Origin: Phymatolithon calcareum
Taxonomy: Eukaryota > Rhodophyta > Florideophyceae > Hapalidiales
Direction: 5' to 3'
DNA length: 64,000 nt
Assembly (NCBI GenBank): GCA_977006965.1
Contig: OZ345373.1
Location: 62,001-126,000 of the forward strand
A program made the position numbers and the translations under genes. Below, piece after piece: positions 28,948 through 39,349 of this stretch. The notes beneath the pieces are model-generated. The model was not told where the DNA came from. It searched no databases and saw only the letters and a list, made by a program, of their open reading frames with translations. Each line of letters starts with the position of its first letter. Position 1 is the stretch's first letter.

Positions 28948-31887
28948 ATGAAACCCACACCGGAACTTTGTTCGGAAATTTTGAAAAATCCCTTTGGAAT
29001 CTCTCATACCATTGCACCTTCCCCCCAAAAACATTGGTCACCGTCAAGCGTCATCACCATCCTTCGTGGAGGTGATATCGAAACCAACCCTGGACCATTG
29101 CGCGTACTTCAGCTCAATTGCCGATCACTACGGAAACCTGGACGTGCTGCACAGCTTTCGAAGCTGGCGAAGGACTCTAAAGCAGACGTATTGCTCCTCT
29201 CAGAAACATGGCTACGCGAGAACGACCCGACGCCACGAATCTCCGGATTCGGCCTGGTTAACCGAGGTGACAGGAAGGACGTAACCTCTCGGGGAGGAGG
29301 CGTCATCACCTATGCGCGCTTCGGGCTACCAGTAACAAACCGAGGCACGAAGCTTGGATACAAGACCGAAGTGGCGGAATTTGACGTGCGACTCGGCAGC
29401 GCTGGACGTTCCATACAGATATCCCACTTTTACATTTCCCCAGACTCGACCAGACGCTTCGATTGGCGAACGATGCGGCAAGGCTCGCTCATTTTTGGAG
29501 ATTGCAACATCCATGGAACGTGGGATACAGATCGATACGACCCAGCGTCATCGAGACAACTGGAGGAATACCTGGAGACTACCAGCCGCCTTGTGCTCAA
29601 TGACGGGACACCAACCTTACATTCGCCAACTGGGCCATCGGCAGTCGACATCGCGGCTTGCCCAGCCGAAATGGCGATGGAATGTCATTGGAAAGTCCTC
29701 CCAGCCACTTTCAGCGACCACCTGCCATGCTTGACGACGATTGAACCACTAACGCAGTCTCGAAAACGCTTCGGGCGCGCTCGCTGGTCATTAAAAAAGG
29801 CAGACTGGGAAGAATTCGCTACCAAGGTTGACGAAGTATTGCTGGCTCACAATGATGAAGCAACTACAATTGACGAAGAAAACCGCCGATTCGTTGCGGC
29901 CATTCTTGCTGGAGCACATCATGCAGTTCCACGAGGTAATCTGCGAGGTAAAATATGGTGGAATGATGCGGCTGCCACAGCCGTGAAAGAACGGCAAGAA
30001 GCGGCAGAGGCCTACGCTTCAAACCCGACACCGGAAGCGTTTTCAGTACTATCTGAGGTTCGAAGGAATACCGATATTGTCATTGCAGCCGCCAAGCGGG
30101 AGTGCTGGAAGGATCATGTTGCCACAATTAATGCGGACAAAAAGGGCTGGAGGCTGCTAGCTGCCATAGAAGGCAAACACCGGACGCGAGCCGCAATTGT
30201 CAACGATTGCCGTAAATCTGACCGGTCACTCGCTGCGGACATCGTCAAACGCTATGCCGCCAAGAATCGAAATCGTCAGAAGACTGCTGATCTACCTTTC
30301 ATAGTGAAATATATCGGTGCTGTTCGACAGGCCCATTCGAAACTGTCCCGAGCAAGTGAATTCTCCATGCGGGAGCTTAAAGCGACACTTCAAGCAATGC
30401 CTACACAAACAGCGACTGGATCGGATGGTATCGAAGTTTCCTTTATTCGCAACTTGTCACCTGCAGCAACTCAGCGTCTACTCGATTTAGTGAACTGGAG
30501 CTGGCGCGAAGGAAAAGTTCCCGCCGCTTGGCGAGAGTCCTTATTGATTGGTATTCCGAAGCCGAACGACCCAACGACTCTGCGACCAATATCTCTTTCT
30601 TCAACTGTCAATCGAGTCGCTGAGCGACTTGTTGGATTACGATTTTCGGCATGGTCAGAATCCAAGTTACCGTCCAGTCAAGCCGGATTCCGCCGATATC
30701 GTGGCACGCAGGAGCATATAGCGGCAATGGCGCAACATACGGCTGATGCCTTTTCCCGGCATCAGAAATGCGCAGCGCTGTTCGTAGACTTTAGTGCGGC
30801 TTACGATCGCGTGGTAATACCGGTGCTGCTGGCGAAACTAGTGGACCTCCAATGTGACCCAAATATGCTATGCTGGTTACACTCTTATCTCACTGACAGG
30901 AGAGCCCGAGGGCGATGGAACAACTCTACTGCCCGATCACGAGTTCTCGGATGTGGACTCCCACAGGGAAGCGCACTATCGCCCAGTCTCTGGAACCTGT
31001 ACATCTCTGACCTGGATGTTAATCTTGACGGCCTTGTGCAGTTCAGTTTTGCCGACGACACCAGTTTCCACGCAGTTGGAAAAAGCTGGGATGAGGTCAT
31101 TGACAAGCTCAACAAAGCAGCCGGAATTCTGTCCGAGCACTGCAAAGAATTGCGCATAGAAGTCAATGCCCGCAAATGCAAAGTCCTCGGTTTCGCTCGA
31201 GGTGGAAAGCTCCCGTTTGAGAATATCGACGGAAAGATAAGGATCTCGGGAAGAGCCATCGAGGCGGTAGCGGACTACAAGTTTCTTGGAGTCCACTTTG
31301 ATCAACGTCTAAGCTTCAAGAAGCATTGCTCGGAAATCAGAGTAAAGCTCAAGTCAAAGACTCGTTTCATGCGCGCTCTCAGCTCCACAACTTGGGGTGC
31401 CGAGTCACACGCAATGGAGTCATTTCGAAAGAGCTATTGTGAACCAGTAGCGCTATACGGGGCGGCGGCCTACGCTGTACACGGAGCCCAGACTCATATC
31501 AAACAAGTGGAAACTGCAAGGAACGAAGCTGCTCGAGTTTCAACTGGTTGCTTGAAACCCACCGAAATCTCGAAACTTCGATTGTTAGTTGGAATGACGG
31601 CTCTTCAGGACCTCGGGGAGAAAGAGGCAACCATGGTAATGGAAAAATCATTTCGGATGCCGCCGGACACCCCTGTTGCAGGCGCTATGAACTCTCGCGC
31701 GGCGAAACCCAAGAGTCAAGCACGATCCTGGCGTGAGACCAGCTGTCAACAGTTGGCTGACAAAGGAATTCTGGCGCTTCCCCGAGATGTGTTTCACCCA
31801 CCAATTGGGAAAGACCTCTCGAAGAACAGGTTCTGCAGCTTCCTGACCCCTATCTCTGCGAAGGATAGCGAAAGGGAAAAAAATTAG
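28948..31887 (+). CDS. LINE-A ORF: 2A-like peptide, AP endonuclease, reverse transcriptase
   Basis: The first ATG at 28948 gives 979 codons. Nine codons upstream the frame is open without ATG. A 2A-like motif GDIETNPGP is encoded at 29071-29097, about 50 residues in. In other LINEs such a sequence makes the ribosome skip between Gly and Pro. The endonuclease follows at once: LQLNCRSL (Asn), LLLSETWL (Glu), FGDCNIHGTW (Asp and Asn), SAVDIAACP (Asp) and FSDHLPCL (Asp-His). All catalytic positions are present. RT blocks: TGSDGIEVSFIRNL, RPISLSSTVNRVAERL, AGFRRYRGTQEHIA, FVDFSAAYDRV, GLPQGSALSPSLWN and FSFADDTSFHAVG with FADD intact. It ends at a TAG directly after a run of seven A's. Confidence 0.92.
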   Translation: MKPTPELCSEILKNPFGISHTIAPSPQKHWSPSSVITILRGGDIETNPGPLRVLQLNCRSLRKPGRAAQLSKLAKDSKADVLLLSETWLRENDPTPRISGFGLVNRGDRKDVTSRGGGVITYARFGLPVTNRGTKLGYKTEVAEFDVRLGSAGRSIQISHFYISPDSTRRFDWRTMRQGSLIFGDCNIHGTWDTDRYDPASSRQLEEYLETTSRLVLNDGTPTLHSPTGPSAVDIAACPAEMAMECHWKVLPATFSDHLPCLTTIEPLTQSRKRFGRARWSLKKADWEEFATKVDEVLLAHNDEATTIDEENRRFVAAILAGAHHAVPRGNLRGKIWWNDAAATAVKERQEAAEAYASNPTPEAFSVLSEVRRNTDIVIAAAKRECWKDHVATINADKKGWRLLAAIEGKHRTRAAIVNDCRKSDRSLAADIVKRYAAKNRNRQKTADLPFIVKYIGAVRQAHSKLSRASEFSMRELKATLQAMPTQTATGSDGIEVSFIRNLSPAATQRLLDLVNWSWREGKVPAAWRESLLIGIPKPNDPTTLRPISLSSTVNRVAERLVGLRFSAWSESKLPSSQAGFRRYRGTQEHIAAMAQHTADAFSRHQKCAALFVDFSAAYDRVVIPVLLAKLVDLQCDPNMLCWLHSYLTDRRARGRWNNSTARSRVLGCGLPQGSALSPSLWNLYISDLDVNLDGLVQFSFADDTSFHAVGKSWDEVIDKLNKAAGILSEHCKELRIEVNARKCKVLGFARGGKLPFENIDGKIRISGRAIEAVADYKFLGVHFDQRLSFKKHCSEIRVKLKSKTRFMRALSSTTWGAESHAMESFRKSYCEPVALYGAAAYAVHGAQTHIKQVETARNEAARVSTGCLKPTEISKLRLLVGMTALQDLGEKEATMVMEKSFRMPPDTPVAGAMNSRAAKPKSQARSWRETSCQQLADKGILALPRDVFHPPIGKDLSKNRFCSFLTPISAKDSEREKN

Positions 31888-33056
31888 CCGTCGAGGCTCT
31901 TCTTCTCGAGCGGGACGGCACACAGACAGCTGACTTGGAAATATGGACCGACGGCAGCGTTGGAGAAATTCCCTCCGAGTTCGTGCAGGATCTTCATCAC
32001 GGCGAACGAGTCTCAGTTAAATGGGATGAAGGCTGGTACAATGCGAAGCTTGAAATTTTCCACGAGCAACACCACCAGCAGAATGCAGCGGTGTCGAAGT
32101 TCATGACCCGGCATGGCAAACCACCGGACACTATTCTTTCATATGAAGACGGTGAAGTACATGCGTACGCCTCAGGCCCGACAGCTTCGAAGCAGCGTGC
32201 GATTCTTTGCGATGAGGATGGAGACATTCTCGACATGTACAGAAACGTTCCGGACAAGGTCGGGGGTGCGGGGGTTATGCTGATGCGCGGAAGTGAAAAG
32301 GTGAGGGAGCTGGCGCTGCCCGCCGGAGCTATCGGCTCTTCATACGACGCGGAGGTTTTCGCCGCAGTTCATGCCTTCCAAGAAGCGCTGAAGATCTCCT
32401 TGGCACCTGCAAGCACTATTAGATGGTTCACGGACAGCAGGAGCTGCATCGATGCTATTAACGGAGAACCACGAAGGCATGGCGAAATGATACGGAAACT
32501 CTGGGGCCTTATGGAACAACTGATGTCCAAAGAGATTTTCGTGGAAGGCATTTGGATACCAAGTCACTGCGGAATTCTAAGAAATGATGCTGCCGATGAG
32601 CTAGCTAGAAGGTCTATTTGCGAATCAAGCCTTTTGGATCATCAGAAGGTTCCTCTGACACTCGAGGCAGCGAGATAAATCATAAGGCAATCTTCACGAG
32701 CCGAACCTATTGCCATTCCGACACTGCCCCGAGAACTGCCCATATCGCACAGAAGGGCAGAGGTGATCTTAAATCAATTGATTGGAGACTGCACCCCCTT
32801 GGTGGCAGTGTTTAGGCATGGAGACACAATGTCGTACGACCCAATGTGCAAAACCTGTAACTCTGGCTGCAAGGAAACTGCTGAGCACCTGATTTTAAGG
32901 TGTGGTGGAAGATCCGTCTCCAGACTTAAGTTCATTGGTAGAGTGGGTACAAAAACCGTAGAAGAGCTATGCCGTGAGAGACCCTTAGCTATACTCAAAT
33001 TTCTGAACAATGAGAAGCTGTTGCAAAGCAGCTTTAGGAGCTCACCTTCAGTGTGA
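31884..33056 (+). pseudogene. LINE-A RNase H with Tudor-like insert, then zinc finger
   Basis: This frame is -1 relative to the RT ORF and has no ATG of its own before 31941, so it probably depends on frameshifting or on a lost base. RNase H: IWTDGSVGEIP (first Asp), SSYDAEVFAAVHAF (Glu), FTDSRSCIDAI (Asp), WIPSHCGILRNDAADELARR (His and last Asp). Between the first strand and the VGGAGV strand lies an insert of about 90 residues with GERVSVKWDEGWYNAKLEIF and ILSYEDGEVHAYA, resembling a Tudor-like barrel. A TAA at 32676-32678 interrupts the frame. After it comes the finger: CKTCNSGCKETAEHLILRC. Confidence 0.8.
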
Positions 33057-33270
33057 GTGATCTTTCCGCAATAAAGAAAGAAAGAAAGAAAGAAAAGCTT
33101 GCAAGGTTCTTTTGAAAGTTCTTTAGGAATCGACTTAAGCTCGATAGCAAATGTGTCAATAAAAATATTGTAGAGGTATGGGCTTACTGGAGAGCTTTGA
33201 GGCACACCCTTGTCGATCGTGAACCACTCACCATCATCCGTCTTTATGTATGACGGCTCTACGAACGCCA

Positions 33271-33714
33271 TGAATGTCTTTATTCCCGTAAGAAGCTAGC
33301 AAGACATGGTTCTGTTATTACCTCTACTTAGATTACAGCAGGGCGCTTTGTCCTGCTAGCTAATTGAACACATGCTTCTTCTCTGCCTGGCGCTCGTCAT
33401 TAGACGATTACACCCGAAGCAACTGCGGTGGTTCCACGTTACGCGAGTCCACTTGGACGACAAGAACGTTGGACTCTTTTTCTTTACAGCTCACTTTCTT
33501 CTCTTTTTCAGTGATGCACTGTAATTAGTTTGGACCCCTTGCGCAATGCGGAAAACCCACTCCCGAAACGCCCTCGTGGCGCGAAGTTAGGAGAAAAAAC
33601 CCGCGTCAGACTCTTCACCGCAAACAAGCACCCTTGGGATTTGAACTCAGGATCTTCTCTTGCTCGCAAATTGCGCACCCCCCTGAGGCACTTTAACTAC
33701 TATACCACAGGTGA
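33271..33714 (-). mobile_element. tRNA-derived SINE, copy 2, inside LINE-3
   Basis: Reverse copy of the SINE at 21997. Near-perfect 10-bp duplication (ACGAACGCCA 33261-33270, ACGAACGGCA 33715-33724). On its own strand: A box in TGGTATAGTAGTTA, B box GAGTTCAAATCCC (one base off consensus), then shared body blocks such as GTCCAAGTGGACTCGCG. The 3' end is ACGGGAATAAAGACATT. It interrupts the RT frame of LINE-3. Confidence 0.85.
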
Positions 33715-34269
33715 CGAACGGCACAATCATCTCGGCTATTCTTGTGTCTAGTACATTTTTTAACTTTTTGGAGGGCTTATCTCTCGGGACCGAGTCATAT
33801 ACCGCCTTTAAATCAAGGATCGCGGGCAAAGCTTTTTCCTTGCGTGCGGAGAGCTTCAGCATGAAGAAGAGTGAGCTCTATCTCTTTGTTTTCCGGAATC
33901 CCAACTGGGATACATGAAACTTGTAATTTCATCGTCTCCGCTTGTCCAGTGTCATTCTGATGATTTTCGGATATGACAAGTAGGGAAATTGGTCGATAGA
34001 TTTCCGGATTGCTAATGTCTCCGTCCTTATAGATAGGGACTAGCTTAGTCCTTCTCCACTCCAATGGGGTCCTTCGAAGTCGGCCACAGGCTTCTCATAT
34101 CGCAAACAAAAGTCTGGTACTCAGCTTTGGTCCAACCTTCAGCATCTCGTTCGTGACCATGTGCAGTCCTGGCGCTTTTCAATTTGGGCTAGATGAATTA
34201 GCGGATTCGATGTCATGCCGGAATGTCCAGTTTGGATAACCCGTAGATGCCAATGCGCGTTGTTCTCCA

Positions 34270-35100
34270 CTAGAAAAACACATATTGGTCTCTACGGAAC
34301 TATCTCTCTCTGGCTGGGGCATCGTTCCTAGGCTAGTGTGGAGAGAGTTTTAGAACTGGCGAGTGGCTCATGCACGCGCCTTTGCGCCAATGAACATATT
34401 AGCTCTTGCACTTAGACAGGGTTTTTTCACTTCACGAAGATGCAGTCTCACACAATTCAAGAGAGATGATAACTCCTAAGGCTGGGTGTTGTGGCCTGAA
34501 GAGTGACGCACTCGCACAAGTGTGATTGTGGGTTTGCGCACTCTTAAGTGGTGCCGAATGGCAGTTTTTTGGAGATCGCTGTTGATGATAACAACGTGTG
34601 ATCAACGCTTGCCCTCGCCCGCTTACTAGGGAACTACTGAAGTCGGAGGCAAGCAAAATTGGAACTGCGAAAAGCAGGAAATGGAAGAGCAGTTGAATTT
34701 CAACAAACTCAAACAACATCGCTGTAAGCGAGTGCATTGGCAGGCTTGGAACCAATTTAATTACTGGAATTGCTGATGGAAAGAGCAATCGTGCAATTCA
34801 ACTGTTCGTTGCTCCTTCTTTTCAATTTAAACTGCAATTGGCAATCCCTACTCCAATCGATATTGCAATTCCTACCCTTTACTGCAATTCGTTTACCAAT
34901 TAGCGAAGCCTACAATAGTCGGCCAACGTGGGATCGCCTAGAACAATAACAGTTTCTTGAGGCTTGCTTGTCTCACGAACTACAAGGGCAGCAAGTTTGC
35001 TATCTGTAATCATATGTAATATTTTAGTATCTTCTGAGCTGCAAACAAAGAAACCAAAGGTCATATTTTCTCACGTCTATCAAATCAGATTTTGCATGTA
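34270..35100. other. intergenic, CAATT-rich, no gene seen
   Basis: Repeated TGCAATT/GCAATTC words around 34740-34900. No domain-bearing frame. Confidence 0.4.
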
Positions 35101-35505
35101 CTAGTTAAGAGCCTCTACAAGCTCTTCGTCTTCTTCAATACGATTTTCGACTGCACTACTGTTTCGCATCCGCATACCAGCCTTGACAGTCTGAACATTC
35201 CAATAGTTTCGGTTAATATTCAAGAATACCAGCGCTTCGAACACGATAGGAGACATCAGCTTGCGGTTGTTCGGTAATATCTCCTTGCACAACGACCACA
35301 GTCGCTCCAAGGTAGCAACAGAGCCAAGAATAAACGAGCAATCCATGTAGCTGTCGGCTCTGTGCTGTAGCTTGCGACGCTTCAACTTGATAATTTCCAT
35401 TATGCTCATCTCGGCTTCTTCGTTGTCGCTTTCCGTGCTATCGATCCCAGACGACTCGTCCGCAATGCGCCAGTGCTTGCATGCGTCCTTCTCCAGATTA
35501 GACAT
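35101..35505 (-). pseudogene. hAT-type transposase C-terminal dimerisation fragment
   Basis: A 134-codon frame whose second half reads LERLWSLCKEILPNNRKLMS, then FEALVFLNINRNYW. This fits the C-terminal dimerisation motif of hAT transposases (a V/L-E-R-x-F/W-S core, a polar stretch, then a P-x-x-x-E-x-L-x-F-L helix and W). The N-terminal half is acidic and the zinc finger and catalytic core are absent. It ends in an acidic tail (ENRIEEDEELVEALN). Whether it is a transposon relic or a domesticated gene cannot be decided here. Confidence 0.6.
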
Positions 35506-35509
35506 ATCA

Positions 35510-36785
35510 CTTCCACGATTACGCTGGATCTTGTATTTTTGTATTGTATTGCTTTATTCTCCAAAGAGGCTAGCACGGCAAGAAGGTCCATTTCTGTTCC
35601 ACTTACGTGTACTGATGCGCAAAGTGGAGACTGATAACGCCACTTTCAAAGTGCGGGTTTTTTTATGTAGAACACGGATCGGCTGCGAACGAGCTGTGTG
35701 TGTGACAATGATGGACAAAAAACACAAAGGTGTCGAGGTCCGTAAAACTCCAGTGCAAGGCTGGATGTGGTCGGGACGAACACCTGTGTGGTCGGCGAAC
35801 TCTAGCGCGAGGCTAGATGTAGACCGAGACGGCGAGCTCTTGCGTGGTGACAAGAGGAGACCTGATGAGCGATGAGCGAAATGCTCTACGAACATGTAAT
35901 GAACTGGTAAACGTGACTTGCCTCTCTAGGAGTCTGAAGCTCAGATGGAGCTTGAGCTAAGTACTGTCTGCTGGAGATCGAATGTAGTGCTAACGTGTAC
36001 TACGTGTACTATCTGTAGTGCGACTGACCTGATAACGACACTGTACTCTGTGTCAGTCAAGTCTGTAACTCCACATTTTTCACAATAGCTGAGTCGGACT
36101 TGATATAGTTCCCATCCAACATACAGTGGTCTGCACGTTGCCATGGGTGCGCGTTACCAAAACAATTGCTTTGCAGTGCCTCCCGGTAGACGGATGGAAT
36201 TTCCTAATTATATGCACGACGTTAAGGGACCATGCTGGCCATGCCAACTACCCAGTGTGCATGCTTGATGACTCCTGCCGCCAATGTCGCTGAATACACT
36301 GAGGACATTCGTGATACTGTCCTTTCACTCTGCATCACTCGCAGTAAATTTGAGATTTGAGTACTGAGGAAGTGCCAGCGTGCCTCCTCCCACGCGATAA
36401 ACCTCATGCACATTGCCAAGGTTTCGGACGATAACATCATATTGCTCCTAGCGTTCCTTTCCTAGAACGAATATTGCATTCAAAGAAGAAGGAGAACCGT
36501 AGGTGATTTATTATGTGCTTCTAAAAAAGTTTTCAACGCATCTATTGCAGTCAATGAGGCAACTGGGAAAGTTGCTTGCACTTGTGGCTGGGGAGAATTA
36601 ATAAAGTCGCTAAGCGACATGACTGGGATGTCCGACAATAAGGAATCGATTTTAGCCTTAACACCAATGCTGGAGATTCCGGGAAACGCTGTCGAACAAA
36701 CAGTCTTGAAGTTTACTCTGGAGGGACGCGGCTGGGAAGAGCCCGAAAATACATATGATACAAAACATCAAACAGTTTGTCTGAA
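35510..36785. other. intergenic, no confident gene
   Basis: Frames at 35554-35895 (minus) and 36619-36825 (plus) have no recognisable domain. The second ends at the start of the Nudix gene and could contain its upstream region. Confidence 0.35.
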
Positions 36786-37688
36786 ATGCTCTTCTCATAC
36801 CTGTATGATTTACATTTCTGGGTGACAGAATACTGTGCATATCTCGTCGGCAACCTTCCAGCAATGATGCTCGTAGCATTCTGTACCGTCGTCTTCTCCA
36901 GTGCACCTCCCGCCTTCATCGTCACACCCCACACCTGCGCCGTGATGCAAATATCCACTGGAAAGGGCACATCAAAACATCCAAGTGCTGTTGCGGAAGA
37001 TCCAAGACTCCCGGTCACCCACCTTGTTCCCTTTTCACGCTCTGGGAGCACTCACGCGAACGTGAAGCGTGGTTTAGGTGATCTTTTAGTGGACAACGCG
37101 CCATTCGGGCGTATATTTCACTCCGCCGTTCTCAGTGCATCCGGCCATGTTCTATACGACCTTGTATCAATAGCGGAAGCACCCGGTGCAATCGCACTAG
37201 CAATTGACAAGCAGTTTCGAGTCGCACTGCTCCGACAATGGCGCCCCGTGCCTGCAGCACAACCGTCGATGAAGTCTGCCCTCGAATATCACAGGGAAGA
37301 TGTGAAGCGTGGGTTCTGGTCGCTTGAGGTGCCGCGCGGTTTTCCGAACTCCACTGAACATCCGGCCGATACAGCGAAGCGAGAGGCACGTGAAGAACTT
37401 GGTGTGGCTGTTTCGCATGCTGTTCAACTCGGATTTTGTAATTTCAATACAGCCATTATGCTTAGCGACATACCGGTGTTCGCTGTGCTTGCACTACCTG
37501 ACGTGTCGGTTCCCGAAGCGCGCGATGAGGCAGAGCGCATCTCGGAGGTGCGGTGGTACACTATTGACGAAATAGCTGGAGCTATTGCGACTGGCGAAAT
37601 TCGATGCGGGCTTACGCTTGCTGCGCTGGTGCATCTCTTTGCGTCTCGAGAAAAATTGAAAAGGTTAGTCTTGCTTGCAGATTCATGA
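36786..37688 (+). CDS. Nudix hydrolase, ADP-ribose pyrophosphatase-like
   Basis: A 300-codon frame from the ATG at 36786. The Nudix box is perfect: G-x5-E-x7-R-E-A-R-E-E-L-G-V at 37339-37407, with the Glu residues that bind the metal. Before it, AIALAIDKQFRVALLRQWRP resembles the substrate-side beta-strand of ADP-sugar pyrophosphatases, which split nucleoside-diphosphate sugars. After it the fold continues through LGFCNFNTAIMLSDIPVFAV and ends with SEVRWYTIDEI. The N-terminal 45 residues are hydrophobic (MMLVAFCTVVFSSAPPAF), possibly a membrane anchor or targeting sequence; a later Met at about residue 57 is an alternative start. The exact substrate is inferred. Confidence 0.85.
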   Translation: MLFSYLYDLHFWVTEYCAYLVGNLPAMMLVAFCTVVFSSAPPAFIVTPHTCAVMQISTGKGTSKHPSAVAEDPRLPVTHLVPFSRSGSTHANVKRGLGDLLVDNAPFGRIFHSAVLSASGHVLYDLVSIAEAPGAIALAIDKQFRVALLRQWRPVPAAQPSMKSALEYHREDVKRGFWSLEVPRGFPNSTEHPADTAKREAREELGVAVSHAVQLGFCNFNTAIMLSDIPVFAVLALPDVSVPEARDEAERISEVRWYTIDEIAGAIATGEIRCGLTLAALVHLFASREKLKRLVLLADS

Positions 37689-38077
37689 TGTTTCGGTGAC
37701 TTGAGTTGCTGAATTTTATTGTGGTCGTATCGCACGCATCACAGAGGAACCTTGGCCCATGGATAAGAATTGAGCATTTTATTCGAGTTGCGAAGATACA
37801 GTAGAGTTAAATTTCTGCTAGGTGGCGTGAACGGGTGAGAATGTATTCCGCGTTCGTATCTTTTTGATAATGGGTAGCATTTGTCCTCTATCAACAAACC
37901 GGACGGTGTGCGTGACTACGATACAAAATGCATGCATTTCCCACCCAAATACTGAAATCATGCAGCACCTCACCAAGGTTCCCTTAAATGCTCCGTTCGG
38001 TCTGTGGGATACCGTATCCACCTTCACGCGTCGACCGTAGTATAGACAAATTTCACTACAGTTTTACAATGAGGAAA

Positions 38078-38139
38078 CTCGCTACATGGACCGAAAAAGT
38101 GGAGAAAGTTCGCTAAATCGGCACACCTTTGCCAAAACT
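38078..38139 (+). repeat. 65-bp dispersed repeat, copy 2 (within the duplication)
   Basis: Same as 28113-28175; a third copy is at 43486-43547. A 100-codon frame (38086-38388 and 43494-43796) begins inside it and is open in both duplicates. Confidence 0.7.
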
Positions 38140-38439
38140 CGTCGACAATTGGTCTTCCCGATATTCAAGAAAAACATCCTAATCTTTTCAACATACCTCG
38201 AGGCGTTATACACTGACCTGATACAGACTCTATACGCTGTGTCAGCCGAGCAAACAAACTGTTCCGCTGATGAGTGGTTTTATGTCGGTAAGACGAGGTG
38301 TTGTAACAGAACAAAATGTTCAGCTACTCAAATAGACCGCATGTCTCGCTGCACCTGGTATCACTATCACATGGGCCTACACAAATGATAACACGAGGAA
38401 ACTTGTATCTCACATTGGCTATTCGAGCATTGCATCTTC

Positions 38440-39349
38440 TCATCGATTATTCACTTCTGTCTCTGATCCTCGCTTCCACCGAACGATGTAGCATGAGCAA
38501 GTAATTGCAAGAGCGGTCAAAACTAATCCACCTGTGCCAAACCCAACACCGTACTTCAGCACTGTACTCGTGCGTGATGAAGTTTTGCCGTTTTCCGCGC
38601 GGGATGATAGATTGGGGGATAGCGAATACTGCACGAGTGTACTAAACGCTTTAAACACTTCCTTACAAGTCGGCAAAATCTCCGAATTGTTCAACGCAAA
38701 GCCAAAATAAGAGAATCTGTCCGGGCGGAGCTCGAATGTAAACGACATGATTCCGCGAGCAAAGAACCAGTCCGACATTGTACCGGATGCAAGGTACATC
38801 CCATTATTCAATCCCCGCCCGTACGAGTATGTCTTCCCACCGCTGGACAAGTTGCTAGCCAGTGCGTTTCCAAGAATGTCAACGTTATGTGCGTTCGGAG
38901 GTGTTGCACCGGTGTGCGCCCAAGGGCCTATAACTAGCTGACCGTACGAGTGAATATCTATATGCGCCACGACTCCAGGAGTTTTCATTACAAAGTCTCT
39001 TATCGCTGCCGTCTCGGGAGCGGAAAAGGCACTCTTTCCGGTGTATAACAGAGAACAAGGATTCGGAATGCAGCCGGAAAGCCGAAGCCGCAAAGCGATT
39101 CCTGCCGGTTTTTGTGCCACAATCGATCCTTCCTGTGAGTGTATAAGTAGCCGTCAGGGTTTACCATAAGGAGAATAAGAACCTCGACATCGCCAAGGAA
39201 ATCTGCCAGCTTGCTGCCACGCTTTAGGGCAGCGACTGCAAACGTTTCTACGGCATACGTCGCCGCCATGGTTGTCACCCACTCGCGAGCGTGTTGCATG
39301 CCGTTGAGTAGCACGCGTACTGGCTTCTCACTGCACGTGTTTCCGATGC
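38440..39349 (-). pseudogene. broken zinc carboxypeptidase duplicate
   Basis: A copy of the C-terminal part of the gene at 43848-45383. It keeps the NGMQHAREW zinc box, the MVNPDGY box, DIHSYGQ and FELRP. It lost about 70 bp near 39060, removing the DLNRNW substrate-binding region and shifting the frame. The sequence upstream of 39349 is unrelated, so the signal peptide and propeptide are missing. It cannot make a working enzyme. Confidence 0.9.

Larger units (their letters stand above)
28893..33091 (+). mobile_element. LINE-A, apparently full-length, about 4.2 kb
   Basis: Perfect 11-bp target duplication GAAAAGCTTGC at 28882-28892 and 33092-33102. Order: short 5' leader, 2A-like peptide, AP endonuclease, RT, RNase H with insert, CCHC-type finger, and 3' tail CCGCAATAAAGAAAGAAAG. 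The order 2A, APE, RT, RNase H, zinc finger is that of the ingi/L1Tc type of LINE. The intact long ORF and perfect duplication suggest a young insertion; the stop after RNase H argues against full activity. Confidence 0.9.
28690..34230 (-). mobile_element. LINE-3, broken by a SINE and by LINE-A
   Basis: Minus-strand RT blocks in order: KAPGLHMVTNEMLK and EACGRLRRTPLEWRR (about 34190-34050), LVPIYKDGD and YRPISLL, LDLKAVYDSVPRDK (about 33830-33760), a SINE, then FTIDKGVPQSSPVSPYLYN and KEPCKLF (to 33092), then LINE-A. It resumes at ADDMTLTASSAKGLQQLLEA (28880 to about 28790). It is related to LINE-2. The catalytic FADD is split between F and A by LINE-A. Confidence 0.85.
37952..39349. repeat. 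segmental duplication, left copy
   Basis: Matches 43364-44830 from TGAAATCATGCAGCACCTC to TTTCCGATGC. Contains the 3' flank and about two thirds of the carboxypeptidase gene. The copies differ by point changes and a deletion of about 70 bp here. Confidence 0.9.
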
